Numbered from the stretch's first letter, positions 16,287-28,814 are shown. The stretch: 64,000 bases of DNA from Corynebacterium afermentans subsp. afermentans (GCF_030408355.1 NZ_CP046606.1:1984001-2048000), one strand, 5' to 3'. The notes: generated from the sequence alone by a model not told the origin. A program made the numbers and translations.

Positions 16287-18071
16287 TCAGTGGATCAGCT
16301 CCGGGGGCACTGCCGGCAGGCCGAGGCCACCCAAAACTTCCTGCACACGCGGCGCAAGCACCGCAAACGCCCCGCCAATCGCGGCGAGAATGCCAATAGC
16401 TACCGCGATTTTCTCGCCGGTGGAGGAACCGCCAGCGGTATCCGCGGGCGTATCCGGGTTGGGCTTGGCCGGGGCGTTGGCCGCGGGCGCCACCACGCGC
16501 TTCTGTTTGGAAAAGTCCTGGTACTTGGTCATCTTCGCCTCGCCGTCGGGGTTGGCCAGGCCGCGGCCGTCCTTGAAGTCCCATGCCTCGACGCGGATGC
16601 GGTCGTCGTAGACCTTCACACGCAGACCGGTCGCGGCCTTGTCGTCCACGATCTCCTCGTCGTGGTCGCCGTCCGGCAGGTACTCGTTCAAGATCGCGCC
16701 GGTGTTGACCACGGGAAAGCCGATGGCGCCCTGCATGGTGCCGTCGTAACGCCTAGTGCCCCACCAGTTGTTCTGCTTCAGCGAGGAGTGCGAGTGGCTG
16801 GTAAACGCCACCACGTCGTTGTACTTGGACAGCACGTCAGAGATGGCCTGCTCGTCCTCAAAATCGTTCTGGTACCAGGCGGAATGGCTCATGGACACCG
16901 TCCCCGGCAGCAGCGGGTGCGTGAACACCAGCGCGGTCACGCCCTGTGCGTCCCAGTGCGCGAGGCGCTCATCCAGCCACTTGAGCTGTTCAGCGGAGAT
17001 GCGCTGGAACGGCTCCTTGCCTCCGCGGTCGATGTCGGAGTAGTACTCCGTGTTGATGGAAATCAGCGGCGTGCCGTTGACCACCACCTCGTTCCACGGT
17101 TTGTCTTGTCCGGAGTATTTGAGGAAGCGCTGCATGTGCACCTCCGAAATTTCCTTGCCGTACATCTCGTGGTTGCCAATGGTCCACAGCTCCACACCCG
17201 AATCGTGCGGCGCCTCCTCGCGCGCGGCGAGGAATCTGTCCCACTGCTCCTGGCTGCCGTTGTCCACCAGGTCGCCGTTGATCACCAGCGCGCCCGCTTT
17301 CTCCGGCATGGCATTGAGGCGGCTAATGGCCAGCTTGTAATCCTCCGGGTCGTCCTGCGGGTCGGAGATGACGTCGATGATGGTGTTGGGCTTGTCCGCG
17401 ATCTTGGTAAACGGCGCACGCACCGTGACGTTGTCCACTGCCCACCAGTAGTCGTCGTTGCCGCCGAGGTAGCCGAAGGTCACCTGCATGGTCTTGGCGC
17501 CTTCCGGCACGTCGAGCTCAAAATACTCGTGTGAGGAGTAGCGGTCGTGCGTCAGCTTATCGACGACCTCCGGTTCCCCACCATCGAAACTCACCGCAAC
17601 CTGCGCTACCTGGCCGTCCTTGCCCTGGCGGTAGTGCTGGTCAAACTCGAGGGCGACGGTGTCCTGGCCGGCAACGTCGATCGGCGCGGTGTTCATGCGC
17701 GCATCCATGGAGTCCCGTTCGGCCAGGCGCTGCTGCTTCGAGTCGATGATGGCGAACTGGTCGTGGCCTTGCGTGAAGAAGTGGCGCTCATCCGTGCCGG
17801 CGGCCCACGTCCAGTGACGCACGTCCGAGACCGTCCAACCGTTCCAGCGCGCCTCCCCGGAGGTCACGCCGGAGACCTTCTGCGACCAGCCCCCCGGCAG
17901 GTCGTGGGTGAAATGTGCGGGGTTAGCCACCCCGTCGAAGCTTTCGAAGTACAGGTACGGGCGGGTGGATTCGGGGAACGCGTCCGGCTGTGCAGCCAAC
18001 GCGTGCGGGGTGGCGGCAGCGATCGTGAAGGCGGCGACAGTAAACGTGGCGGCGGTGTGGCGTGTTATCAT
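16287..18071 (-). CDS. secreted calcineurin-like metallophosphoesterase
   Basis: A 594-aa exported protein. A signal peptide (ATFTVAAFTIAAATPHALA) is followed by a jelly-roll-like N-terminal region, then a metallophosphoesterase domain. VINGDLVDNG, WTIGNHEMYG, FTHPLLPG and FTSHSHSS give the Asp, Asn and His ligands of a di-metal centre. A Pro/Ala linker and a C-terminal helix (GEKIAVAIGILAAIGGAFAVL) tether it to the membrane. Related enzymes hydrolyse phosphate esters outside the cell, but the substrate is not predictable. It stands alone between ppk2 and the toxin-antitoxin pair and is preceded by a terminator for ppk2, so it probably has its own promoter. Confidence 0.85.
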   Translation of the reverse strand: MITRHTAATFTVAAFTIAAATPHALAAQPDAFPESTRPYLYFESFDGVANPAHFTHDLPGGWSQKVSGVTSGEARWNGWTVSDVRHWTWAAGTDERHFFTQGHDQFAIIDSKQQRLAERDSMDARMNTAPIDVAGQDTVALEFDQHYRQGKDGQVAQVAVSFDGGEPEVVDKLTHDRYSSHEYFELDVPEGAKTMQVTFGYLGGNDDYWWAVDNVTVRAPFTKIADKPNTIIDVISDPQDDPEDYKLAISRLNAMPEKAGALVINGDLVDNGSQEQWDRFLAAREEAPHDSGVELWTIGNHEMYGKEISEVHMQRFLKYSGQDKPWNEVVVNGTPLISINTEYYSDIDRGGKEPFQRISAEQLKWLDERLAHWDAQGVTALVFTHPLLPGTVSMSHSAWYQNDFEDEQAISDVLSKYNDVVAFTSHSHSSLKQNNWWGTRRYDGTMQGAIGFPVVNTGAILNEYLPDGDHDEEIVDDKAATGLRVKVYDDRIRVEAWDFKDGRGLANPDGEAKMTKYQDFSKQKRVVAPAANAPAKPNPDTPADTAGGSSTGEKIAVAIGILAAIGGAFAVLAPRVQEVLGGLGLPAVPPELIH

Positions 18072-18125
18072 GCATCAAAAATTAGCGCCAGCTTAGAGAT
18101 TCCGCAGCGCAAGTTCAGACAGCAA

Positions 18126-18156
18126 AGTGCCCGGCTGACGGTTTCAGCCAGGCACT
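18126..18156 (-). terminator. hairpin terminator after ppk2
   Basis: A 13-bp stem with one mismatch (18126-18138 / 18144-18156), 35 nt beyond the ppk2 stop, followed on the minus strand by TTTGC. The T-run is short, so termination may be partial. Confidence 0.55.
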
Positions 18157-18191
18157 GTCTGCGGCTAGCCCCTCAGACGGAGCAAGAGCTC

Positions 18192-19091
18192 CTAGTCGCC
18201 GATCTGGTCGCGGCCGCGCTTCACAATCAGCGGGTCCGGCTCACCGACAACATCGTGGTCCTTGTTCGTGTACTCGAACTTGGACAAGATGTAGCGCATC
18301 GCGTTGAGGCGGGCGCGCTTCTTGTCGTTGGACTTGATGGTGATCCACGGCGACTCGTCGGTGTCCGTGTAGCGGAACTGCTCCTCCTTGGCGCGGGTGT
18401 AGTCCTCCCACTTGTCCAGGGAGGCCAGGTCCATCGGGGAGAGCTTCCACTGGCGCACCGGGTCCACCTGGCGGATGGCGAAGCGGGTGCGCTGCTCCTT
18501 CTGGGTCACGGAGAACCAGAACTTGGTCAGGGAGATGCCCGAGCCAAGGATCATGTTCTCCAGCATCGGCACCTCACGAAGGAACTCAGCGTGCTGGGAT
18601 TCGGTGCAGAAGCCCATGACGCGCTCGACACCGGAGCGGTTGTACCAGGAGCGGTCGAAGAAGACGATCTCGCCGGCAGACGGGAAATGCTGGATGTAGC
18701 GCTGGAAGTACCAGGACGTGGACTCGCGCGGGGACGGCTTCTCCAGCGCCACGGTGCGCGCGCCGCGCGGGTTGAGGTGCTCGTTAAAGCGCTTGATGGT
18801 GCCGCCCTTACCGGCTGCGTCGCGGCCCTCGAAGAGGATGATGTGGCGCTGCCCGGTGTCCTTGGTCCAGTTCTGCCACTTCAGCAGCTCGATCTGCAGG
18901 GCGCGCTTTTCCTTCTCGTAGTCGTCGCGGGAAAGTCGCTCGTCGTACGGGTAGTTCTCGCGCCACGTCTGAATGGCGGTGCCGTCCGGCATGAGCAGGA
19001 CGGGATCGTCCTCGTCGGTGTCGTCGACGACCCAACCCTCGGTCTCGGCGAGGTCGATCATCGGCAGTTCGTCGTCTTTATTGTCAGCCAT
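18192..19091 (-). CDS. ppk2: polyphosphate kinase 2
   Basis: A 299-aa PPK2-family enzyme that moves phosphate between polyphosphate and nucleoside diphosphates. Walker A GRDAAGKGGTIKRF is near residue 90 and the Walker B/lid segment FDRSWYNRSGVERVMGF is near 152. The frame is open further upstream, but ATG 19091 (MADNKDDELPMIDL) is favoured by a TACACT hexamer ending 7 nt before it, a leaderless promoter. The position directly downstream of porA/porH and groEL2 matches ppk2B of C. glutamicum as I remember it. Corynebacteria store large polyphosphate granules, which fits. Confidence 0.93.
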   Translation of the reverse strand: MADNKDDELPMIDLAETEGWVVDDTDEDDPVLLMPDGTAIQTWRENYPYDERLSRDDYEKEKRALQIELLKWQNWTKDTGQRHIILFEGRDAAGKGGTIKRFNEHLNPRGARTVALEKPSPRESTSWYFQRYIQHFPSAGEIVFFDRSWYNRSGVERVMGFCTESQHAEFLREVPMLENMILGSGISLTKFWFSVTQKEQRTRFAIRQVDPVRQWKLSPMDLASLDKWEDYTRAKEEQFRYTDTDESPWITIKSNDKKRARLNAMRYILSKFEYTNKDHDVVGEPDPLIVKRGRDQIGD

Positions 19092-19146
19092 GACTCTCAG
19101 TGTATTCGGCGCGGGCGAGGTCTGCCGGGGAAGTATCCAGATATGC

Positions 19147-19172
19147 AAAAAGCCCCGCCGCTTAGCGACGGG
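19147..19172 (-). terminator. intrinsic terminator after the porin genes
   Basis: On the minus strand a GC-rich hairpin (CCCGTCG...CGGCGGGG) is followed by TTTTTG, 22 nt beyond the porA stop. It separates the porin transcript from ppk2. Confidence 0.8.
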
Positions 19173-19194
19173 ACCTTCGGCTCAAGGGCGGGTC

Positions 19195-19341
19195 TTAGAT
19201 GACCAGGCCCATCAGGTCAGCGACAGCGCCGGCCAGTTCGCCGAGGTTGCCCAGCAGCTCAATGAGAGCGCCCGGAACGCGGGTGATGCCGTTGTCGCCG
19301 TTACCGGAGGAAAGTGCAACCCAGTTAGTCAATGCGTCCAT
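19195..19341 (-). CDS. porA: PorA-type mycomembrane porin, 48 aa
   Basis: A 48-aa micro-gene: MDALTNWVALSS... ending LAGAVADLMGLVI. The end resembles the C-terminus of C. glutamicum PorA (WAGAVADLIGLLG, from memory). Such peptides have no signal sequence, are O-mycoloylated, and form outer-membrane channels together with PorH. A good ribosome site (AAAGGAG) precedes the ATG. It lies 44 nt downstream of porH and before ppk2, the known order for the locus. Ser and Thr residues that could accept mycolate are present, but the modified residue cannot be assigned. Confidence 0.8.
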   Translation of the reverse strand: MDALTNWVALSSGNGDNGITRVPGALIELLGNLGELAGAVADLMGLVI

Positions 19342-19385
19342 GATGATTCTCCTTTAGGAAAGTTTGTGTCGAGTGAGGTGAAGGC

Positions 19386-19517
19386 TTACTTGTCGGTGAC
19401 CTTGTCACCGAAGTCGCGGAGGGCCTTCGGGGTCTTCGTGAACAGCTTCTGGATGCTGGTGGCGAAGGTCTTGAAGGTCTTGAGAGCCTTCTGGATGGAC
19501 TTGAGATCGAAAGGCAT
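19386..19517 (-). CDS. porH: PorH-type mycomembrane porin, 43 aa
   Basis: A 43-aa micro-gene starting MPFDLKSIQKALKTFKTF and ending RDFGDKVTDK, an amphipathic Lys/Phe-rich helix without signal peptide. Size, position between groEL2 and porA, and composition fit the PorH partner of hetero-oligomeric corynebacterial porins; primary sequence of this family is poorly conserved, so the assignment rests mainly on context. The ribosome site AAGGGGAA precedes ATG 19517, which rules out the longer in-frame extension to 19592. It is probably co-transcribed with porA, with the promoter in the 400-bp gap upstream. Confidence 0.7.
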   Translation of the reverse strand: MPFDLKSIQKALKTFKTFATSIQKLFTKTPKALRDFGDKVTDK

Positions 19518-19877
19518 TGATTTCCCCTTTTCGATAGGTGCCAGTGTGTGTCTGGCAAAACTTGACAGGTACTGACACCCAGCGGGCGTCACAGGAGAAA
19601 TTTTGCCACATCAACCAGCTACGTCAAGCGATTTCTGAAAATTAGATTTGCGCCACACAGGAAGCTTCAAGCTGACATGCGTTCACCGAAACGTAACCTT
19701 TTCGCGACCGGGCCGATAACCTGCTCCGACCAGTTTCCGAAAGTTAACACCGATTGAATATCCGCCAGAATGCGTAACTCAACCGCCTGCACGGGCGATC
19801 TATACACACCAAAAATTCCTCCCCCGCGGTGACTTTTTACACCATTCCGGGGGTGCGCCGAAGGGACGTCGATAGGC
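19518..19877. other. gene-free stretch upstream of the porin genes
   Basis: About 360 bp without a credible gene; an 83-codon minus-strand frame at 19667-19918 has no ribosome site or recognisable content. The part at 19600-19660 is AT-rich and probably carries the porH promoter, but I cannot pick a confident -10/-35 pair. It ends with one copy of the iterated 11-mer (19867-19877). Confidence 0.5.
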
Positions 19878-19908
19878 AAGAAAAAGCGCGCCCCGAAGGA
19901 CGCGCTTT
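19878..19908 (-). terminator. intrinsic terminator after groEL2
   Basis: Perfect 8-bp stem AAAGCGCG (19883-19890) / CGCGCTTT (19901-19908) with a 10-nt loop, followed on the minus strand by a T-rich run (CTTTTTCTTG). It is 17 nt beyond the groEL stop. Confidence 0.88.
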
Positions 19909-19925
19909 CAAGCCTCAAGGCTGAT

Positions 19926-21575
<1,650 letters not shown>

Positions 21576-21689
21576 TCACTCCTTGTATATAGGCGTTCAT
21601 GGACGATCACTCAGGTCGTCGGTGCAAGCAGGCGCCCGCGACGGCACGGCTGACGAGTGGTCTCAGCCTCACCCGCTCTATTCGTTTAT

Positions 21690-21716
21690 TTGGCACTCGG
21701 TTTGCGTGAGTGCCAG
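21690..21716. promoter_or_regulatory. CIRCE operator (HrcA site) 1 of groEL2
   Basis: TTGGCACTC-N9-GAGTGCCAG, an almost perfect match to the CIRCE consensus TTAGCACTC-N9-GAGTGCTAA. It is 123 nt upstream of the groEL2 ATG. Confidence 0.9.
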
Positions 21717-21724
21717 CCACATTT

Positions 21725-21751
21725 TTAGCACTCGACGGGGTTGAGTGCAAG
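21725..21751. promoter_or_regulatory. CIRCE operator (HrcA site) 2 of groEL2
   Basis: TTAGCACTC-N9-GAGTGCAAG, the second inverted repeat, 8 nt beyond the first. Tandem CIRCE sites imply tight HrcA control of groEL2. Confidence 0.9.
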
Positions 21752-21782
21752 GAACGCAAGGGGTGTGGAGGATGCCGGGGCG

Positions 21783-21938
21783 AGGATGCTAACTGCTAGA
21801 TGCTTACCGGCCCGAGGATGCTTACTGCAGGATGCTTACTTCTCGAGTAGCACGGGAGACAACGCCGGGGGTTACTCGAACAGTAGGCATCCTGGGGTAA
21901 GCATTTAGCCGGGTAAGCATCCTGGGGTAAGCATCTAG
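21783..21938. repeat. cluster of GGATGCTTAC units in opposing orientation
   Basis: About eight copies of a ~10-nt unit (GATGCTTAC or its complement GTAAGCATC). The first four point one way (21783-21840) and the last four the other (21893-21938). The outermost full pair, CTAGATGCTTACC (21796-21808) and GGTAAGCATCTAG (21926-21938), is perfect. The units next to the centre also pair and carry TCGAGTA / TACTCGA extensions. The whole block can fold as a nested palindrome between the CIRCE sites and the divergent peptidase gene. It is not a CRISPR: unit length and spacing are irregular. Confidence 0.75.
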
Positions 21939-22013
21939 CCGAACAACACCGCCCAGAAACACCGCCGAACACAGCCACCGAGCCGGCCCCGCCAACGCTG
22001 CTAGCGTGGTGCC

Positions 22014-23369
22014 ATGACTGCACAAAACGGATCACAGAACTACACCCCGCAACGCGACCGCATCTTCAACGACCTGTCCAAACTAGTCTCCTTCAATTCG
22101 GTGCACTCCACCCCTGAGCTGGCGGATCAGCACGAGGACGCCTGCGCCTGGACGGTGAACGCCCTGAAGGATCTTGGTCTGGACGTGACGCGCTACCCCA
22201 CGGTGGATGACGCGGACACGATCGTCGCCAAGCGGGAGCCCAAAAACGGCGCACCGACAGTCCTGCTGTACTCCCATTACGACGTTGTCCCCGCGAACAA
22301 CCCGGACGCCTGGACGAACAGCCCGTTCGAGCTGACTGAGCGAAACGGCCGCTGGTACGGTCGCGGCGCCGCGGACTGCAAGGGCAACTTGGCCATGCAC
22401 CTGGAGGCGCTGCGGCTGCTGGAGGAAAACGGCGGCACTGACCTGGGCCTGAAGGTTGTGGTCGAGGGCTCCGAGGAGCTCGGCGGCAAGGACGGTCTGG
22501 GCAAACTCATCGTGGAAAAGCCCGAGGTGTTCGAGTCGGACGCGATCCTCATCGCGGACTCCGGTAACGTGGCCGTCGGTGTACCTACGCTGACCACCTC
22601 GCTGCGCGGCGGCGCGCAGGTGAAGGTGACGGTGGAGACGCTGGATAACCAGGTCCACTCCGGCAGCTACGGCGGCGGGGCCCCGGACGCCGCGCACGCC
22701 CTGATGGTTATCGCGAACTCGCTTTTCGACGAGCACGGCCGCACCACCATCGACGGCGTGGACACCACCGCGAAGTGGGACGGCGACGCTTACGACCGCG
22801 AGTCCTTCCGCCAGGATGCGACTGTGCTCGAGGGCGTGCAGCTGCTCGGCACCGCGGACGACGAGCCGGCCGACCTGGTGTGGGCACGCCCGGCGGTGAC
22901 CATGATCGGCTTTACCTCCACCCCGGTGGCCGAGGCCATGAACGCGGTGAACGCCCGCGCGGAGGCCCAGTTCAACCTGCGCGTGCCGGCCGGCCAGAGC
23001 GCCGCCGAGATCGCGCAGAAGATGGAGCAGCACATCAAATCCCACACCCCGTGGGGCGCCAAGGTCGAGGTTGAGGTCAGCGGCGTCAACGAGCCCTTTG
23101 CGACGGATCCTTCGGCGGGCGCCGTGGCCGCGCTGGGCGAGTGCCTCAAGGATGCCTACGGTGCCGACAAGCTGTCCGTGGTCGGCTCCGGCGGCTCCAT
23201 CCCGCTGACCATCACTCTGCAGAACACCTTCCCGGACGCGGAGATCGCGCTCTACGGCGTGGAGGAGCCGATGTGCGGCATCCACGGCGTGGACGAGTCC
23301 GTGGATCCGACGGAGATCGAACGCATCGCGGCAGCGGAGGCTGCTTTCCTGCAGCGTTTCGGCAAGTAG
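22014..23369 (+). CDS. M20-family metallopeptidase (dipeptidase)
   Basis: A 451-aa cytosolic enzyme with the M20 di-zinc motifs: LLYSHYDVVPA (His ligand and nearby Asp), GRGAADCKGN (bridging Asp), VVEGSEELGG (catalytic Glu and ligand) and the C-terminal CGIHGVDE region with the last His. A dimerisation domain insert is present. These enzymes hydrolyse short peptides such as Xaa-His or other dipeptides. No ribosome site is visible; a TAGCGT hexamer 6 nt before the ATG suggests a leaderless transcript. It stands between the groEL2 control region and the mrp operon. Confidence 0.88.
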   Translation: MTAQNGSQNYTPQRDRIFNDLSKLVSFNSVHSTPELADQHEDACAWTVNALKDLGLDVTRYPTVDDADTIVAKREPKNGAPTVLLYSHYDVVPANNPDAWTNSPFELTERNGRWYGRGAADCKGNLAMHLEALRLLEENGGTDLGLKVVVEGSEELGGKDGLGKLIVEKPEVFESDAILIADSGNVAVGVPTLTTSLRGGAQVKVTVETLDNQVHSGSYGGGAPDAAHALMVIANSLFDEHGRTTIDGVDTTAKWDGDAYDRESFRQDATVLEGVQLLGTADDEPADLVWARPAVTMIGFTSTPVAEAMNAVNARAEAQFNLRVPAGQSAAEIAQKMEQHIKSHTPWGAKVEVEVSGVNEPFATDPSAGAVAALGECLKDAYGADKLSVVGSGGSIPLTITLQNTFPDAEIALYGVEEPMCGIHGVDESVDPTEIERIAAAEAAFLQRFGK

Positions 23370-23536
23370 CACCAAAAATCGCTACAGTTAATTCCCAACG
23401 GCCGCGCCACCGGTGTTGACGCGTAGATACCCAGTTACCGCTGGAGTGAGTATTTTCTGTGTGAACTCAATGAGCTCCCCCGCTTGAGGCGCGGCGTGCC
23501 CTGCATGCACGCAACCAGAGGAGGGCCGCGCACCTC

Positions 23537-26521
23537 GTGCTGATACTGCTCATCGCGCTTACCGCCGCCACGCTGGCCGCCCCTGTGCTCATTCGCACGG
23601 TGGGACGCGCCGCGTTTGGCCTCCTCGCGCTCGTGCCGCTGAGCGGGTTCATCTGGGTGGCGCGCCTGTTCGCCGCCGGGATGTTCCGCGACGGCGGCGA
23701 GGTCAAGGCGGTGTTTACATGGATGCCGTCGACGAACCTCAACTTGGAGTTCCGCCTGGATGCCCTCGCGGGTCTGTTCAGCCTCATCATCCTGGGTATC
23801 GGCGCGCTGGTGCTGTTTTATTGTTGGGGCTACTTCAACTCCAATCCGCGGCGCCTGGCCAAGTTCGGCTTCGAGCTGACGTTCTTCGCCACGGTCATGT
23901 ACGGCCTGGTCATCGCCGACAACTTCCTGCTCATGTACGTGTTCTGGGAGTTGACATCCATTCTGTCGTACATGCTCGTGTCCTACTACGGCGAGCGAGC
24001 ATCCTCGAGGCGTGCCGCCATGCAAGCGCTGATGGTGACCACCATGGGCGGGCTTGCCATGCTCGTGGGCATCAACCTGCTGGGCTTCAAGGCGCAGATT
24101 TGGAAGCTGTCCGAGATCCCCCAGATCACCGACATTGAAAACACCCCGGCGATCTCCGCCGCCATCGTGCTGATCATGCTGGGCGCGCTGACAAAATCCG
24201 CCCAGTCCCCCTGGCATTTCTGGCTGCCCGGCGCGATGGCCGCACCCACCCCGGTGTCGGCTTACCTGCACTCCGCGGCGATGGTGAAGGCCGGCATCTA
24301 CCTGGTGGCCCGCTTGGCGCCGGACTTGTCCGCGGTGAACACCTGGCACCTGGTGGTGTTGTCCACCGGCGGTTTCACCATGCTGCTGGGCGGCTGGATG
24401 GCGCTGAAGCAGCGGGACCTGAAGCTGATTTTGGCCTACGGCACCGTCAGCCAGCTTGGTTTTATCACCACCGTCATCGGCGTGGGCTCGCGCGAGGCCA
24501 CCATGGCCGGGTTAGCCATCACGTTCGCGCACTCGCTGTTCAAGGCCGCGCTGTTCATGATCGTCGGCGCGATCGACCACGCCACCGGGACCCGCGACAT
24601 CCACGAACTGTCCGGGCTGGGCAGAAAGCAGCCGCTTCTGGCCACGCTGGCCGTCATCTCCGCAGCGTCGATGGCGGGCATCCCGCCACTGTTTGGGTTT
24701 GTGGCCAAGGAGACCGCGCTGGATGCCATCCTCCACGAGGAACTGCTCGTCGGTATGCCGGGCAAGATCACCCTGGTGGTGCTGGTGGCCGGCTCGATCC
24801 TCACTATGGCGTACTCGCTGTACTTTGTCTACGGCGCGTTTGCCACGAAGGGCCAGCCGTGGGCGGAGGGGCAGTCCCCGGCGGTGCGCGACATGCACTC
24901 CCCGGGCCCGAAGCTGTGGCTTTCCCCGGCCGTCCTCACCGCCTGCACGGTGGGCTTCGGCCTGTTGCCGGCGGGGCTGTCGGCACCGATCAACGAGTAC
25001 CTCAACGTGCGCTTCCCGGACGTCGAGGGTGCGGAGCTTGCACTGTGGCACGGGTTCACGGTGCCGCTGGCACTGTCCGGCGTAATCATCTTCGTGGGCG
25101 CCATTATGTTCTGGCAGAGCAACGTGGTGGCCAAGGCGCAGTTCGAGCGCCCCGCACTCGGCGATGCCAACGCGGTGTGGGACACCCTCATGGACACGCT
25201 GCGCCGCTGGTCGCTGAAGTTGACGGCATCCACGCAGCGCGGCTCGCTGACCATCAACCTGGCCGTCATCTTCACCTTCCTGGCCGTGGTGCCGCTGGCC
25301 GCGCTGATCCTGGGTGATTCCAACAACATCCGCATGCAGGTGTGGGACAACGTTTGGCAAGGCTTGGCGGTCACTGTCATGGCCGGGCTCGCGTTTTTCG
25401 CCGCCGTGCAGCGCAACCGCCTTTCCGGTGTGATCATGGTGGGCCTGACCGGCTACTTCATGGCGCTGATCTTCGTGCTGCACGGTGCACCTGACCTGGC
25501 ATTGACGCAGGCACTGGTCGAGACCATCGTGATGGTGGTGTTCATGCTGGTGCTGCGCAAGATGCCCACGGAAACAGAGCAGCGCATCGAGGACAACCGT
25601 TTGCGCGCCTGGTTGTCCATCGGCACCGGCGTCTCCGTGGTCACCGTGGCCATGACGGCCATGTCCGCACGCGTGGCCGAGCCGATTTCCAAGTACATGC
25701 CGGAACTGGCGTACGAGATCGGCCACGGCCGCAACACAGTCAACGTGTTGCTGGTGGACCTGCGTGCGGCGGACACCTACGGCGAGACGCTGGTGCTGGT
25801 GGTCGCCGCCACCGGCATCGCCAGCCTGATCTTCGGCACCTTCCGTTTCGACCCGGAATCGCGCCGCCCCACTCTGTCCACCACCAAGGCGCGCTGGCTC
25901 GCCTCCGGCGTGGAGACGGAGACTGCGCAGAACCGCTCCATCCTGGTGGATGTGGTCACGCGCCTGCTCTTCCCGTCGATGATGCTGCTGTCCGCCTACT
26001 TTTTCTTCTCCGGCCACAACGCCCCGGGCGGCGGTTTCGCAGGCGGGCTCGTCGCAGCGCTTGCGCTGACGTTGCGGTACTTGGCTGGAGGACGCAGCGA
26101 GGCAGAGGAAACGCTGCCGGTGCACCCGGGCAAGGTGCTAGGCATCGGCATCATGTTCACAACCGCGTCTGCGGTCGCCCCGATGTTCTTCGGGATGCCT
26201 CCGCTGACCTCCTCGTACGCGGAGTTCAGCGTGCCGCTCGTCGGCGACGTGACGGTGCCGTCCGCCCTGATCTTCGACGCGGGCGTCTACATCATCGTCG
26301 TCGGGCTGATCATGCACGTGCTGGCCTCCATGGGCGCCTACCTGGACCGCGAGGAGGACACCCGAAAGCAGCGCGCCCGCGACCGCGCGCGCGAGTTGCA
26401 GGCGAAAAACGAGCAGCGCCGCAAGCTCATGTCCAGAAACCGCAAGGCGCGTTACGACGAGCGCAGGGCGGTGGCGGCCAGCGGGTCGTCCATAAGCAAA
26501 CGCGAAAGGAGAGGCGAGTAG
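23537..26521 (+). CDS. mrpA: Mrp Na+/H+ antiporter subunit A with fused B domain
   Basis: A 994-aa polytopic membrane protein. The N-terminal two thirds resemble NuoL (WELTSILSYMLVSYY, LTKSAQSPWHFWLPGAMAAPTPVSAYLHSA). The C-terminal part has the MrpB-like block LLFPSMMLLSAYFFFSGHNAPGGGFAGGLVAAL and a charged tail. MrpA proteins with this fused MrpB domain are the rule in actinobacteria, which explains why no separate mrpB is present. The complex exports Na+ for H+ and supports pH and salt tolerance. A GTG start is used, with GAGGAGGG some 13 nt upstream. The stop abuts mrpC with no gap. Confidence 0.95.
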   Translation: MLILLIALTAATLAAPVLIRTVGRAAFGLLALVPLSGFIWVARLFAAGMFRDGGEVKAVFTWMPSTNLNLEFRLDALAGLFSLIILGIGALVLFYCWGYFNSNPRRLAKFGFELTFFATVMYGLVIADNFLLMYVFWELTSILSYMLVSYYGERASSRRAAMQALMVTTMGGLAMLVGINLLGFKAQIWKLSEIPQITDIENTPAISAAIVLIMLGALTKSAQSPWHFWLPGAMAAPTPVSAYLHSAAMVKAGIYLVARLAPDLSAVNTWHLVVLSTGGFTMLLGGWMALKQRDLKLILAYGTVSQLGFITTVIGVGSREATMAGLAITFAHSLFKAALFMIVGAIDHATGTRDIHELSGLGRKQPLLATLAVISAASMAGIPPLFGFVAKETALDAILHEELLVGMPGKITLVVLVAGSILTMAYSLYFVYGAFATKGQPWAEGQSPAVRDMHSPGPKLWLSPAVLTACTVGFGLLPAGLSAPINEYLNVRFPDVEGAELALWHGFTVPLALSGVIIFVGAIMFWQSNVVAKAQFERPALGDANAVWDTLMDTLRRWSLKLTASTQRGSLTINLAVIFTFLAVVPLAALILGDSNNIRMQVWDNVWQGLAVTVMAGLAFFAAVQRNRLSGVIMVGLTGYFMALIFVLHGAPDLALTQALVETIVMVVFMLVLRKMPTETEQRIEDNRLRAWLSIGTGVSVVTVAMTAMSARVAEPISKYMPELAYEIGHGRNTVNVLLVDLRAADTYGETLVLVVAATGIASLIFGTFRFDPESRRPTLSTTKARWLASGVETETAQNRSILVDVVTRLLFPSMMLLSAYFFFSGHNAPGGGFAGGLVAALALTLRYLAGGRSEAEETLPVHPGKVLGIGIMFTTASAVAPMFFGMPPLTSSYAEFSVPLVGDVTVPSALIFDAGVYIIVVGLIMHVLASMGAYLDREEDTRKQRARDRARELQAKNEQRRKLMSRNRKARYDERRAVAASGSSISKRERRGE

Positions 26522-27005
26522 ATGGAAGCGAACCTGTTTTTGCTTATCGGCTCCGGTGTGCTGATCGCGTGCGGCGTGTACCTGATGCTGGACAAGTCCA
26601 TGACCCGCATGATCATGGGCGTGACCCTGATCGGCAACGGCGCCAACCTCCTGCTGCTGCAGTCCGGCGGGCCTGCAGGCTCCCCGCCGATCATCGGACG
26701 CGACTCCGAGGCGGCCGCCGACAGCGCGGACCCGCTGGCGCAGGCGATGATCTTGACCGCCATCGTGATATCCATGGCCATGGTCGGTTTCATGCTCGCC
26801 CTGGCCTACCGCCAATACCGCTACCGCACAGACGACATCGTCGAGCGCGACGAGGAGGATCGCGCAATCGCCGCGCGCCCCAAATCAGCCTCCCCGGACC
26901 GCGACAAATCCGACGATGCGCAAACCGGTAAAGCCAGCCCGTCCGGCCACGCGTTCGGCCCCAAGCCGTTCGAGGACCCGGTGAAGGAAGTCAAGGGAGG
27001 CCACG

Positions 27006-27016
<11 letters not shown>
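26522..27016 (+). CDS. mrpC: Mrp antiporter subunit C
   Basis: A 164-aa NuoK-like subunit with three membrane helices (NLFLLIGSGVLIACGVYLML; MIMGVTLIGNGANLLLL; AMILTAIVISMAMVGFMLAL). A hydrophilic tail of about 60 residues extends beyond the usual length and is rich in Asp, Ser and Lys. It starts right after the mrpA stop (TAGATG) and overlaps mrpD by 11 nt, so the operon is tightly coupled. Confidence 0.94.

Positions 27017-28813
<1,797 letters not shown>

Positions 28814-28814
<1 letters not shown>

Noticed and set aside
21783..21938. CRISPR-like array
   Set aside because: Units are ~10 nt, irregularly spaced and in both orientations, with no cas genes nearby.
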